Source: Caldifarciminota bacterium | GTDB taxonomy: Bacteria; Hydrothermota; 32-111; QNBC01 | DNA: 8,281 nt | Direction of reading: 5' to 3' | Assembly: GCA_023132105.1 (NCBI GenBank) | Contig: JAGLYS010000194.1 | Location: forward strand, 1-8,281 | In this document: positions 1 to 6,315 of the stretch, in pieces | How the letters are laid out: each line of letters starts with the position of its first letter | Position numbering within the stretch: the first letter of the stretch is position 1 | Position numbers and translations under genes: made by a program | The notes under the pieces: generated by a model | Told to the model about the DNA's origin: nothing | Database searches by the model: none | What the model saw: only the letters and a program-made list of their open reading frames with translations

Positions 1-1513
1 CATCATCATTAAATAAATCCTCAAAAAATGATTGCTGCATTATATCGCTTGCACTTGCACCGGAATAATATCCTATATACCATCCATATCTCGCATTACC
101 GATATAGTAACCTCCCCCGTTAGTTGACCTTAAAAAGTGTTCTCCCAGACAATCTTCGTCATACGCTGCACTAATACATGAAATAGTATATGTGATATTA
201 GGAATATTATTGACATTATTCAATATATCTGCATCATTAATTTGAAAGTAATCCTGTCCGACACCAAAACCCTGTGTATAACCATGATTCGAATGTATCA
301 AATAATTAAAACCACTATTTAGGGAATCCATGAATTCCTCTAAATAAACATCATTGGTACTATTGTCATATAATACAGATTTCTGGAAATAATCAGGAAC
401 ATAAGAAAGAATCGTATCAAGACCAACCGAGGCATCCGTATATGGATCGAGCATACCTGCATTTGAAAGTATTTTGCAATCAGGAATCGAATAATCCCCT
501 TTTTCATATATATATATCTTATTTATAATATCATTCAATTCAGTAATGTTATTAAAAGACAGTCTTCCTATATAAAAATCAGGTAACATATCGATGCTAT
601 CTTCTATTTCACCATAAACCGAATTACCATTTGCATTCCAGTTACCGTCAATATCCCCATAATAATAATCGGTAGGTATATTATCTTGCCATGAACTACC
701 TCCACTCTCCATAGCAAAGGCATATCTTGTAGGGATAGTATTAACATCACCTGCAAGAACAATATACAATATACTTGAATCTACCAGTGTTTTAATATAA
801 TTCCTTATTCTATCAGGATTATCATTTCCGCTATAATTATTGTATATGAATTGAGTAGTACGAATAATCGGGTTATACCCCTCAATCTTTTTTAATAATA
901 ACAATGTATCCATTGCATTTTTATATATAGTATCGGTAATATATAATATGCCATTATCAAAATTTTCTCTTTCTTCGAATTTATCAATAATATTGAATTC
1001 CTCCGGTGATTCGAACTCTATTGTTTTATAATATATCAATTCATTTTCTTTCGGATAATATCTGAAAGGTGAAAATATTATTTTTGCATATCTTTTACCC
1101 CTTATTCCCCCTATACCTTTCATTTCAATCAAATCATCAGGCAAATATCCGTCAATGTTATATGAACTATCATTATATAAAAACCCGATTTCTGTTTTTT
1201 TCGAACTTATTGGTAAAGCCCTTTGTGCCGGAGTCAATTTTATGTTTTTATAAATAATCGAGTCAAGAACATGACACTTAAATGTTTCAGCAAAATCAAC
1301 ATTATCGGTTCTTATAATAAGATCTCTATAAGGTAATTCAGGTTCTCCGTAACCACCAAAAATATGAAATTTTTCGATTCCAATTTTAGTATAATTTTTA
1401 TAAGCACTTAAATTCAACTCACCATTATCTATTATTTCAGTATGTGAAAAAGTAAAAATAGGCAATAATATAATAAGTAAAATATAGAAATTTATAAATC
1501 CAATTTTATGCAA
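1..1513 (-). CDS. Secreted C25-family (gingipain/PorU-type) cysteine protease, C-terminus outside window
   Basis: Uninterrupted frame of 504 codons that runs off the left edge. I place the start at TTG 1513: an in-frame TAA lies two codons upstream, AAAGGGG sits 9 nt before the TTG, and the residues that follow form a signal peptide (basic HK, hydrophobic stretch to about residue 20, then FSHTE). About residues 25-170 look like the C25 prodomain, including the typical GYGEPELPYRD. The catalytic domain starts near residue 175 (ILYITD) and shows LAGD (255-256), IPTDYYYGD (D282), a DIDGNWNANGN turn, FYIGR (G316-R317), the candidate catalytic His in HSNHG (H410) and the candidate nucleophile in SCISA (C446). 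C25 enzymes are secreted endopeptidases; PorU, the type IX sortase, is a relative. Whether this is a digestive protease or a sortase depends on the missing C-terminal domains. It overlaps the upstream tolQ-like gene by 8 bp, so the two are probably translationally coupled. Confidence 0.87.
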   Translation of the reverse strand, partial: MHKIGFINFYILLIILLPIFTFSHTEIIDNGELNLSAYKNYTKIGIEKFHIFGGYGEPELPYRDLIIRTDNVDFAETFKCHVLDSIIYKNIKLTPAQRALPISSKKTEIGFLYNDSSYNIDGYLPDDLIEMKGIGGIRGKRYAKIIFSPFRYYPKENELIYYKTIEFESPEEFNIIDKFEERENFDNGILYITDTIYKNAMDTLLLLKKIEGYNPIIRTTQFIYNNYSGNDNPDRIRNYIKTLVDSSILYIVLAGDVNTIPTRYAFAMESGGSSWQDNIPTDYYYGDIDGNWNANGNSVYGEIEDSIDMLPDFYIGRLSFNNITELNDIINKIYIYEKGDYSIPDCKILSNAGMLDPYTDASVGLDTILSYVPDYFQKSVLYDNSTNDVYLEEFMDSLNSGFNYLIHSNHGYTQGFGVGQDYFQINDADILNNVNNIPNITYTISCISAAYDEDCLGEHFLRSTNGGGYYIGNARYGWYIGYYSGASASDIMQQSFFEDLFNDD

Positions 1514-2135
1514 TATTTATTTCCCCTTTAATAAAGGATAGATAATATCTTGCCGATTGTTTTAGATCTGCAGATATATCATTTACTCTACTTTTAAATC
1601 CGCTATATGCAATTGCGCATATAATAGCAATGCTTATACCTAATACAACACTTACCAACGATTCTGCAACTCCCCTCATAAGAATATTCGTGCTACCTTC
1701 TATAGCATTAACAGTTCCCGAGAAAACAGAAATAATACCAACTAATGAACCCAATAAGCCCAACAACGGAGCAATGTAAGTCATTAAACCTATTGCATCT
1801 ACCCCTCGTTCCATTTTTCTCTTTTCGGTATCGATCGTATTTTCAAGAATCATACTAACGCTTTCCGGAATAGCATCAAAATTGGAAATACCGCTATGTA
1901 GAACTTTTGAAATCGGGGATTTCATTTGCTCGCAGACATATTTTGCCTGCTCAATATTTCCTTCGTTTAACAAATTAATCACTGTTTGCATAAATTTATC
2001 ATTTTTGCCTTTTATTGTATATAATGACCATAATCTTTCTATGATCATACCAAGAGAATAGATAGCAATAAAAATAATAAAATCGATTACCCAACTTGTT
2101 TTTATTAAATCAATAATACTTATACCACCAATCAT
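1506..2135 (-). CDS. MotA/TolQ/ExbB-family proton channel subunit
   Basis: 209 residues, the usual length for a TolQ/ExbB-type protein. These inner-membrane subunits form a pentamer around ExbD/TolR and convert ion-motive force into work at the outer membrane. Predicted membrane segments are about 13-33, 116-138 and 157-178, with a cytoplasmic region (35-110) between the first two. The family signature is clear: APLLGLLGSLVGI (122-134) in segment 2 and GVAESL...GISIAI...AYSGF (155-180) in segment 3. Aligned by eye with ExbB, S130 takes the place of pore residue Thr148, V163 that of Thr181, and the conserved Pro of segment 3 is Ile; the Glu (E158) is kept. AAGGAG lies 5 nt before the ATG. It is first in a probable two-gene unit with the C25 protease. 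No ExbD/TolR partner is visible, so I assign no gene symbol. Family call sure, partner and role unknown. Confidence 0.9.
   Translation of the reverse strand: MIGGISIIDLIKTSWVIDFIIFIAIYSLGMIIERLWSLYTIKGKNDKFMQTVINLLNEGNIEQAKYVCEQMKSPISKVLHSGISNFDAIPESVSMILENTIDTEKRKMERGVDAIGLMTYIAPLLGLLGSLVGIISVFSGTVNAIEGSTNILMRGVAESLVSVVLGISIAIICAIAYSGFKSRVNDISADLKQSARYYLSFIKGEINIA
1523..1529 (-). promoter_or_regulatory. Ribosome binding site that decides the TTG start of the C25 protease
   Basis: AAAGGGG on the minus strand, 9 nt upstream of TTG 1513-1511 and inside the last codons of the tolQ-like gene. No ATG or GTG lies between it and the signal-peptide segment in this frame, so the non-AUG TTG is the best start. 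Confidence 0.6.
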
Positions 2136-2182
2136 AAATACTCCTTTTCATATTTGCTTTAAACTTTACCAAACCCATATTT

Positions 2183-2211
2183 ATAATAAATATACAATTA
2201 AAAGATCACAA
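2183..2211 (-). promoter_or_regulatory. Possible sigma70-type promoter for the tolQ-like gene and C25 protease
   Basis: On the minus strand, TTGTGA (2206-2211) and TATTAT (2183-2188) are separated by 17 nt. That would start transcription near 2176 and leave a leader of about 40 nt before the tolQ-like ATG. The upstream gene ends nearly 600 bp away, so a promoter is expected around here. In such AT-rich DNA TATTAT-like words occur by chance, hence the low confidence. Confidence 0.3.
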
Positions 2212-2301
2212 ACATATCATATTATAGACTAAACGATATTAGCAATTCCTGCAAGGGAAAAACATATTATGTGGTAGATATGTATAGACATATATCAGTT
2301 G

Positions 2302-2327
2302 CAAGTTACAAGTGCCAAGTTACAAGT
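2302..2327. repeat. 12-bp direct repeat CAAGTTACAAGT, two copies
   Basis: Exact copies at 2302-2313 and 2316-2327, 14 bp from start to start and 2 bp apart. Each copy also contains CAAGT/ACAAGT sub-repeats, which suggests growth by slippage. Confidence 0.8.
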
Positions 2328-2339
2328 TCGTAAATCATA

Positions 2340-2357
2340 AACCGTAAATCGAAAATT
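2340..2357. repeat. 18-bp direct repeat AACCGTAAATCGAAAATT, copy 1
   Basis: Identical to 2594-2611. The two copies are in the same orientation and bracket the nested palindromic core at 2367-2568. The word TAAATC also appears just outside each copy (2331 and 2585). Confidence 0.85.
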
Positions 2358-2366
2358 CGTGAAATT

Positions 2367-2400
2367 GTCATTGCGAGGAGTAAAACGACGAAGCAATCCC
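2367..2400 (+). repeat. Element A, copy 1 (ATTGC...GCAAT palindromic intergenic element)
   Basis: Ends in short inverted repeats (ATTGC 2370-2374, GCAAT 2393-2397). Shares TCATTGCGA and GAAGCAA with an opposite-strand copy at 2545-2568. From memory, the core (CATTGCGAGGAG...GACGAAGCAATC) is a widespread intergenic repeat in unrelated bacterial genomes. Confidence 0.75.
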
Positions 2401-2414
2401 ACAATAAGGGGCAA

Positions 2415-2442
2415 GAGACCCTGAAACAAGTTCAGGGTGACA
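2415..2442 (-). repeat. Element B, copy 1 (hairpin element)
   Basis: A perfect 8-bp inverted repeat, ACCCTGAA (2418-2425) with TTCAGGGT (2431-2438), around a 5-nt loop. Read on the minus strand it matches element B copy 2 (2474-2501) at 22 of 28 positions. No T-run follows on either side, so it is not an intrinsic terminator. Confidence 0.8.
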
Positions 2443-2473
2443 TTATTTGTTTTATACATCTCATTCTTTTCCA

Positions 2474-2501
2474 TGTCATGCTGAATTTATTTCAGTATCT
2501 C
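2474..2501 (+). repeat. Element B, copy 2 (hairpin element)
   Basis: ATGCTGAA (2478-2485) pairs with TTCAGTAT (2491-2498) around a 5-nt loop, with one G-T pair. It lies in inverted orientation to copy 1, 31 bp away. Of six differences from copy 1, four are in the stem and form two compensating pairs; the other two are in the loop. Confidence 0.8.
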
Positions 2502-2544
2502 ACATTATAATGCCTTACTTTTATGTCATTTCGTACTACTCTTC

Positions 2545-2568
2545 TTGCTTCACTTCGTTCGCAATGAT
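2545..2568 (-). repeat. Element A, copy 2, inverted
   Basis: On the minus strand it starts with TCATTGCGA (2559-2567) and ends with GAAGCAA (2545-2551), as in copy 1, but the middle is 7 nt instead of 13. The adjoining 2523-2544 (TGTCATTTCG...) looks like a decayed further piece of the same element. Confidence 0.65.
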
Positions 2569-2593
2569 ACAGCCATATAAAGCATAAATCGTT

Positions 2594-2611
2594 AACCGTA
2601 AATCGAAAATT
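2594..2611. repeat. 18-bp direct repeat AACCGTAAATCGAAAATT, copy 2
   Basis: Exact match to 2340-2357. After this copy the sequence continues GAAATTTATGAAATTCGTGG, similar in wording to the TCGTGAAATT that follows copy 1. Confidence 0.85.
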
Positions 2612-2653
2612 GAAATTTATGAAATTCGTGGCTATTTCTCCCCCTTCTCGGCT

Positions 2654-2681
2654 GATGTCTGAAGTCTGTCGTCTGGCGTCT
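2654..2681. repeat. Four tandem 7-bp units, consensus GNNGTCT
   Basis: Units GATGTCT, GAAGTCT, GTCGTCT and GGCGTCT lie back to back in exact 7-bp register. The GTCT ending and first G are invariant while positions 2-3 differ in each unit. Confidence 0.85.
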
Positions 2682-2802
2682 ATTATCCGTTATTCGTGTA
2701 ATTAAAGCAATAATTATTTCCCTTCTCTTTGTGAAATTCGTTATAAATTCGAGAATTCGTGGTGGATATTCTCTTTCCGTGGTTTGTATTCCCTGAAGGA
2801 TA

Positions 2803-3711
2803 TTAACATTTCATTAAATAATCTATTAAATCACTCATTTTAGCTTCTGCTATACAAATCGAATAATCAGCTGAACCGTAATAAATAATCAATCTGTCTT
2901 CCTGCTTTTTATATATTGCACCTGTTGGAAAAACAACAGCATCTGATATTCCTACAAGCTCATATTGCTCCTCCGGTCCGAATACCCACTCATCACTTCG
3001 TTTTATTAACTTCCATGGTTCTTCCAAATCAAGTAACGCTAGCCCTACCCTATAAACTGCTCCCGATGCGGTCATTCTTGCACCATGATAAATAATCAAC
3101 CATCCTTCATCCGTTTCAATCGGCTGTGTTCCCAATCCGACATGGTGGCAATCCCACCATCCCGGTCTTGTAGGTATTAGAATCTTGTTATCTCCCCAAT
3201 ATTTCAAATCCGGAGAAAATGAAATCCAGATATGTGCTTCTCCCCTAACGATAGGTCTATGGATTAATGCATATAATCCATTGAATCTTCTTGGGAATAG
3301 AGATGCATCCTTATCCTCCGGCGGGAGTAAAACACCCTGTCTTTCAAATGAATTAAAATCAGATGTAAGCATTAACGAAACAACTGGACCCCCTCTGGAA
3401 AATGAGACATAAGAAATAGCAAACTTCCCCATTTCTTTTATATATACAATTCTCGGATCTTCAATCCCCCACATTTCTTCTTGATTATTACAATTGTATG
3501 TTAACTCTGGATTAGAGATAATTTCCCACCCTGTAAATCCATCAGTACTATTTGCGATACAAAAGCATGAGAATCCTTTTAAGTCTTCGACTCTGGCTAA
3601 TAGGATTGTTTTGTTTTTATACAAAGCGACACCCGGATTAAATACTCCACTTATCTTATATGGCCAATTTTTTGGGGATAAAATAGGATTCCCCTTATAT
3701 CTTTTAAACAT
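2803..3711 (-). CDS. GH130-family beta-mannoside phosphorylase (probable)
   Basis: 302 residues with no signal peptide, so cytoplasmic. GH130 enzymes are five-bladed beta-propellers; most use phosphate to split beta-1,4-mannosides (manno-oligosaccharides, mannosyl-glucose, mannosyl-GlcNAc) into alpha-mannose-1-phosphate and the shortened sugar, and some are hydrolases. Family marks in order: NPIL (8-11), FNPGVAL (24-30), LLARVED (37-43), GIEDPR (82-87, with D85 as the candidate proton donor), KDASLFPRR (134-142), HRP (151-153), WWDCHHVGLGTQPI (185-198), GWLIIYHG (203-210), VVFPTG (259-264) and IYYGSAD (276-282). The retained Arg/His residues in the propeller centre fit a phosphorylase rather than a hydrolase, but exact substrate cannot be read. 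GGAGG lies 4 nt before the ATG. It follows the barrel-protein gene by 15 nt. No transporter or other mannan gene is in view. Confidence 0.88.
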   Translation of the reverse strand: MFKRYKGNPILSPKNWPYKISGVFNPGVALYKNKTILLARVEDLKGFSCFCIANSTDGFTGWEIISNPELTYNCNNQEEMWGIEDPRIVYIKEMGKFAISYVSFSRGGPVVSLMLTSDFNSFERQGVLLPPEDKDASLFPRRFNGLYALIHRPIVRGEAHIWISFSPDLKYWGDNKILIPTRPGWWDCHHVGLGTQPIETDEGWLIIYHGARMTASGAVYRVGLALLDLEEPWKLIKRSDEWVFGPEEQYELVGISDAVVFPTGAIYKKQEDRLIIYYGSADYSICIAEAKMSDLIDYLMKC

Positions 3712-3726
3712 ATAACCTCCATTTAA

Positions 3727-4524
3727 TTAGAATCTTACCATATCACCAAATTCATTAGAAATAACAATTTGAAAATAATATCTTTTAAAATCCAGATTGT
3801 TAAAAGCTATACCACCAAAAAGCTTTAACATATGAAAATCGAATCCGGCATCGAATGATGATTCGATATCATAATCATATTTAAAATCAGCTCCAATCAT
3901 AAATGATATAGGTAACCTCAAAATGCTTTTAATTATCCATTCGGAGTGTTTTGAACCTAAAACATCCCCTACCTTATAATAAAGTTGGATATACAATTTT
4001 TCATAATAATAACTATAAAATCCACAGGATATATCAATGGTTTTTAACTGATACAAATATCCGCCATCGATATAAGCATATACAATTCCACTATATTGAT
4101 CCCTTAATCTATATCCAATACTAAAATCATAAAAATGAGAATAATTTATCTTTTTTTCCATATTTACATTCATAGCCAATCCGATAGGAATTTCCATTAA
4201 AAAGTTTGAATAGTTCAAATTAATACCCCAGTATGGATTACTTGATAACACACTTCCGTTGAATAATGTAAATGATTCAAAATCAGAGATATATAAATTT
4301 ATTCCTGCTACACCATTCCATTCAGTCGGATAAATAAAAGTAAAATCAGTATGAGCAATATTATTACAATCATGAATGTATGAAAGATGTGTTCCTTTAT
4401 ATACTATTTGATATAATCCGAATGGGTTAGTAGATATATTGTCATTTACAGGAATCAACATAGATACACTATTAGCTTCTATTATTATTGGCAGGAATAT
4501 AAATATAAAAATAATTTTTCTCAT
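3727..4524 (-). CDS. Probable outer-membrane beta-barrel protein, PorV/UPF0164-like
   Basis: 265 residues. The N-terminus is a signal peptide (MRK, then a hydrophobic run to about residue 15, likely cut near EANS at 16-19). The rest is rich in Tyr, Phe, Asn and Gly with many short alternating polar/non-polar strands separated by turns, and it ends in Phe (MVRF), as outer-membrane barrels recognised by BamA usually do. The early segment STNPFGLYQ followed by HLSYIHDCNNIAHTDFTF and GVAGINLY resembles the NPAGL-type start of PorV/UPF0164 barrels; this is a by-eye resemblance only. The ATG directly abuts the stop of the upstream gene (TAA|ATG), so translation is likely coupled, and the GH130 gene follows 15 nt later. 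Role unknown: porin-like uptake or a secretion accessory are both possible. Surer of outer-membrane location than of family. Confidence 0.6.
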   Translation of the reverse strand: MRKIIFIFIFLPIIIEANSVSMLIPVNDNISTNPFGLYQIVYKGTHLSYIHDCNNIAHTDFTFIYPTEWNGVAGINLYISDFESFTLFNGSVLSSNPYWGINLNYSNFLMEIPIGLAMNVNMEKKINYSHFYDFSIGYRLRDQYSGIVYAYIDGGYLYQLKTIDISCGFYSYYYEKLYIQLYYKVGDVLGSKHSEWIIKSILRLPISFMIGADFKYDYDIESSFDAGFDFHMLKLFGGIAFNNLDFKRYYFQIVISNEFGDMVRF

Positions 4525-5070
4525 TTATCCACTTTTAAATATTTTTAAATATTCATTCTTAAATTCATTCTTTTTAAGCAAATTAGAAAAAATATAACTT
4601 TTTTTCTTTTCTTCGACCTTCTCAAGATGCTTATAATAGGCGCTTGATATATAACCAAAATCATTTCTTCTCAACTTACTATAATTATTAAGTCGTGTAA
4701 TCAATCGCGTATTATTATCAAAAAAGGTTATATATTCAATATATGGTACCCCTTCTTTAAATTGCTTACCTTTTCTTCTAAATTCATAAACCACTAAATA
4801 TGTCATCATTTCTTCATTAACAAGAATTTTAAATATATTTTCTATCTCTATACCAATTATTTCAAATTCAATAAAATATTTAGCTTCCAATTTTATTAAA
4901 GAGCCAACTAAATAAAGAAATAGATTTTCATTAATCCACTTTTTCCCAATTAATTTGGTGTCAATAATCGTAATATTTTTTGCTTTTTTCTTTTTTTTTC
5001 TGAACTTCATTATATATAAAACAAAACCTGATAGGATAATTATGATTAATATAACAATAACAATATACAT
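4525..5070 (-). CDS. Unknown single-span membrane protein with cytoplasmic basic domain
   Basis: 181 residues; I do not recognise the family. A single hydrophobic segment (about 2-20) is followed at once by a very basic stretch (K22, R24-K29, K31). By the positive-inside rule the remaining ~150 residues lie in the cytoplasm. That domain mixes Ile-rich strand-like stretches (60-95) with a charged tail (145-181). No other start exists in frame back to a TAG at 5109, so ATG 5070 is the start although no Shine-Dalgarno sequence precedes it. The gene is the most AT-rich in the window and contains an A9 run at codons 24-27. It begins 42 nt after tyrS and ends flush with the start of the barrel-protein gene, so it is probably expressed with the latter. 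Confidence 0.65.
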   Translation of the reverse strand: MYIVIVILIIIILSGFVLYIMKFRKKKKKAKNITIIDTKLIGKKWINENLFLYLVGSLIKLEAKYFIEFEIIGIEIENIFKILVNEEMMTYLVVYEFRRKGKQFKEGVPYIEYITFFDNNTRLITRLNNYSKLRRNDFGYISSAYYKHLEKVEEKKKSYIFSNLLKKNEFKNEYLKIFKSG

Positions 5071-5112
5071 AACTAAATATAAATAATTTTTACAGTTTTT
5101 GCAACACTATTT

Positions 5113-6306
5113 TTAATTATCTTTTATCAATCTTAAGAACTTTCTCTTACCCACTTTGAGAATCATTTCATTCTTATTCTTAAAATCAATATTGTAATCT
5201 ACTTTGTCAATAATTTTATTGTCAATTCTAACAGCATTTTGTTTTATCATTCTACGCCCATCACTTGAAGAAGAAACAAGTTTATTTTCAGTAAGTATTT
5301 TCACTATCCATACACCATTTTCAACCTTAAATGATAAAATATCGTCAGGAATCTCTTTCCTCTGAACAACTTTCCTGAAATGCTTTTCACCTTCTAATGC
5401 ACTTATCTCATCATAAAATATCTTAATAATCTCCCTTGCCAGATACTCTTTTACGAATTTCGGATTATCACCCATATTTTTATTTATCTTTTCTTTCATT
5501 TTACAAATATTGCTTTCATTATATCCAAAAAGCAATTTGAAATATTCATCTATTAAAGAATCGGGAATTGACATTGTTTTCCCATACATCTCTTCCGGAG
5601 AATCATTAAATGCGATATAATTACCAAGGCTTTTACTCATCTTCTGTACACCATCGAGACCCGGAAGAATCGGCATTGTTATTACTATTTGTTGAGAAAC
5701 ACCATACTCCTGTTGCATATGTCTACCGGCTAAAAGATTGAATTTTTGGTCTGTCCCTCCGATTTCAATATCTGCTTTAATAACAACAGAATCATATGCA
5801 ACAAGGAGAGGATAGAGGAATTCGAGAATGCTTATTGGCTGTTGGTTTTTAAACCTTTTTTCAAAATCATCTCTTTCAAGCATTCTTGCTACCGTATATC
5901 GTGAAGCTATATCAGCAATGTCTCTCAAATTAAGATCTTGTAGCCATTCACTATTATTCCTGACAACAGTTTTCTTGGAATCAAGTATTTGATAAACCTG
6001 TTTCATATATGTTTTTGAATTTTCTATTGTTTGCTCAGTGGTTATCATCTTTCTTGTTTTATTCCTTCCTGATGGATCTCCAATCTGAGCAGTAAAATCA
6101 CCGATAATAAATACTATAGTGTGTCCTAAATCCTGCAATTCCTTTAATTTTTTTAAGCATACATAATGACCAAGATGTAAATCGGGAGCCGACGGATCCG
6201 CACCATACTTAACGATCAATGATCGATTTGCAGTAAGTTTCTTTAGCAACTCATCTTCTGAGATTAATTCTGCCGTACCGTTTTTTATTATATCTACTTG
6301 ATTCAT
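5113..6306 (-). CDS. tyrS: Tyrosyl-tRNA synthetase (TyrZ-like class of ~400 residues)
   Basis: Charges tRNA-Tyr with tyrosine in the cytoplasm. 397 residues from ATG 6306. Class I signatures: YGADPSAPDLHLGH (34-47, the HIGH motif), GDFTAQIGDPSG (69-80, with D77 matching the amino-group-binding Asp), TVARMLERDDF (138-148), IGGTDQKFNLLAGR (182-195), KMSKS (222-226), and a C-terminal S4 RNA-binding domain (about 335-395). It is the longer bacterial type, like Haemophilus TyrS. The same frame is open upstream to a GTG at 6345, but those 13 codons lie mainly in the tRNA gene and give the familiar tRNA-shadow peptide SGVRVPLPP, so I reject that start. No Shine-Dalgarno is visible before ATG 6306, only 9 nt after the tRNA. 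One odd residue: the Gln of YPLLQ-type motifs is V169. No T-box leader is present. Product certain; start likely. Confidence 0.95.
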   Translation of the reverse strand: MNQVDIIKNGTAELISEDELLKKLTANRSLIVKYGADPSAPDLHLGHYVCLKKLKELQDLGHTIVFIIGDFTAQIGDPSGRNKTRKMITTEQTIENSKTYMKQVYQILDSKKTVVRNNSEWLQDLNLRDIADIASRYTVARMLERDDFEKRFKNQQPISILEFLYPLLVAYDSVVIKADIEIGGTDQKFNLLAGRHMQQEYGVSQQIVITMPILPGLDGVQKMSKSLGNYIAFNDSPEEMYGKTMSIPDSLIDEYFKLLFGYNESNICKMKEKINKNMGDNPKFVKEYLAREIIKIFYDEISALEGEKHFRKVVQRKEIPDDILSFKVENGVWIVKILTENKLVSSSSDGRRMIKQNAVRIDNKIIDKVDYNIDFKNKNEMILKVGKRKFLRLIKDN

Positions 6307-6315
6307 AATATTTAG

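Larger units (their letters stand above)
2136..2802. other. 667-bp gene-free intergenic region made largely of short repeats
   Basis: No credible reading frame on either strand. The part next to the tolQ-like gene (2136-2300) is plain AT-rich DNA with a possible promoter and a small hairpin: ATATGT 2278-2283 pairs with ACATAT 2288-2293. From about 2300 to 2770 the sequence is a patchwork of short repeated words, listed separately: CAAGTTACAAGT, AACCGTAAATCGAAAATT, ATTGCGAGGAG...GAAGCAAT, the CCCTGAA...TTCAGGG hairpin, GNNGTCT and ATTCGTG. ATTCGTG itself occurs at 2355, 2624, 2692 and 2755. From memory, similar patchworks are scattered between genes in several bacterial lineages; their function is unknown to me. 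No U-tract terminator for the GH130 gene is visible at the right end. Confidence 0.75.

Noticed and set aside
1069..1257. Plus-strand 62-residue frame opposite the C25 protease
   Set aside because: Low-complexity hydrophobic product that lies antisense to conserved C25 prodomain sequence.
2415..2501. Element B hairpins as rho-independent terminators
   Set aside because: Neither stem-loop is followed by a T-run on the strand where it could act, and neither lies directly after a stop codon.
2300..2770. CRISPR array
   Set aside because: The repeats are of several unrelated kinds, short, in mixed orientation and not evenly spaced; no cas gene is in view.
3185..3412. Plus-strand reading frames inside the GH130 gene (also 3494-3715)
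   Set aside because: They lie antisense to a strongly conserved protein, have no ribosome binding site and no recognisable motifs.
2803..3711. GH130 as a recent transfer because it is richer in G+C than its neighbours
   Set aside because: It is richer than the adjacent 4525-5070 gene, but parts of tyrS reach similar values, and its Gly/Pro/Trp-rich motifs raise G+C by themselves.
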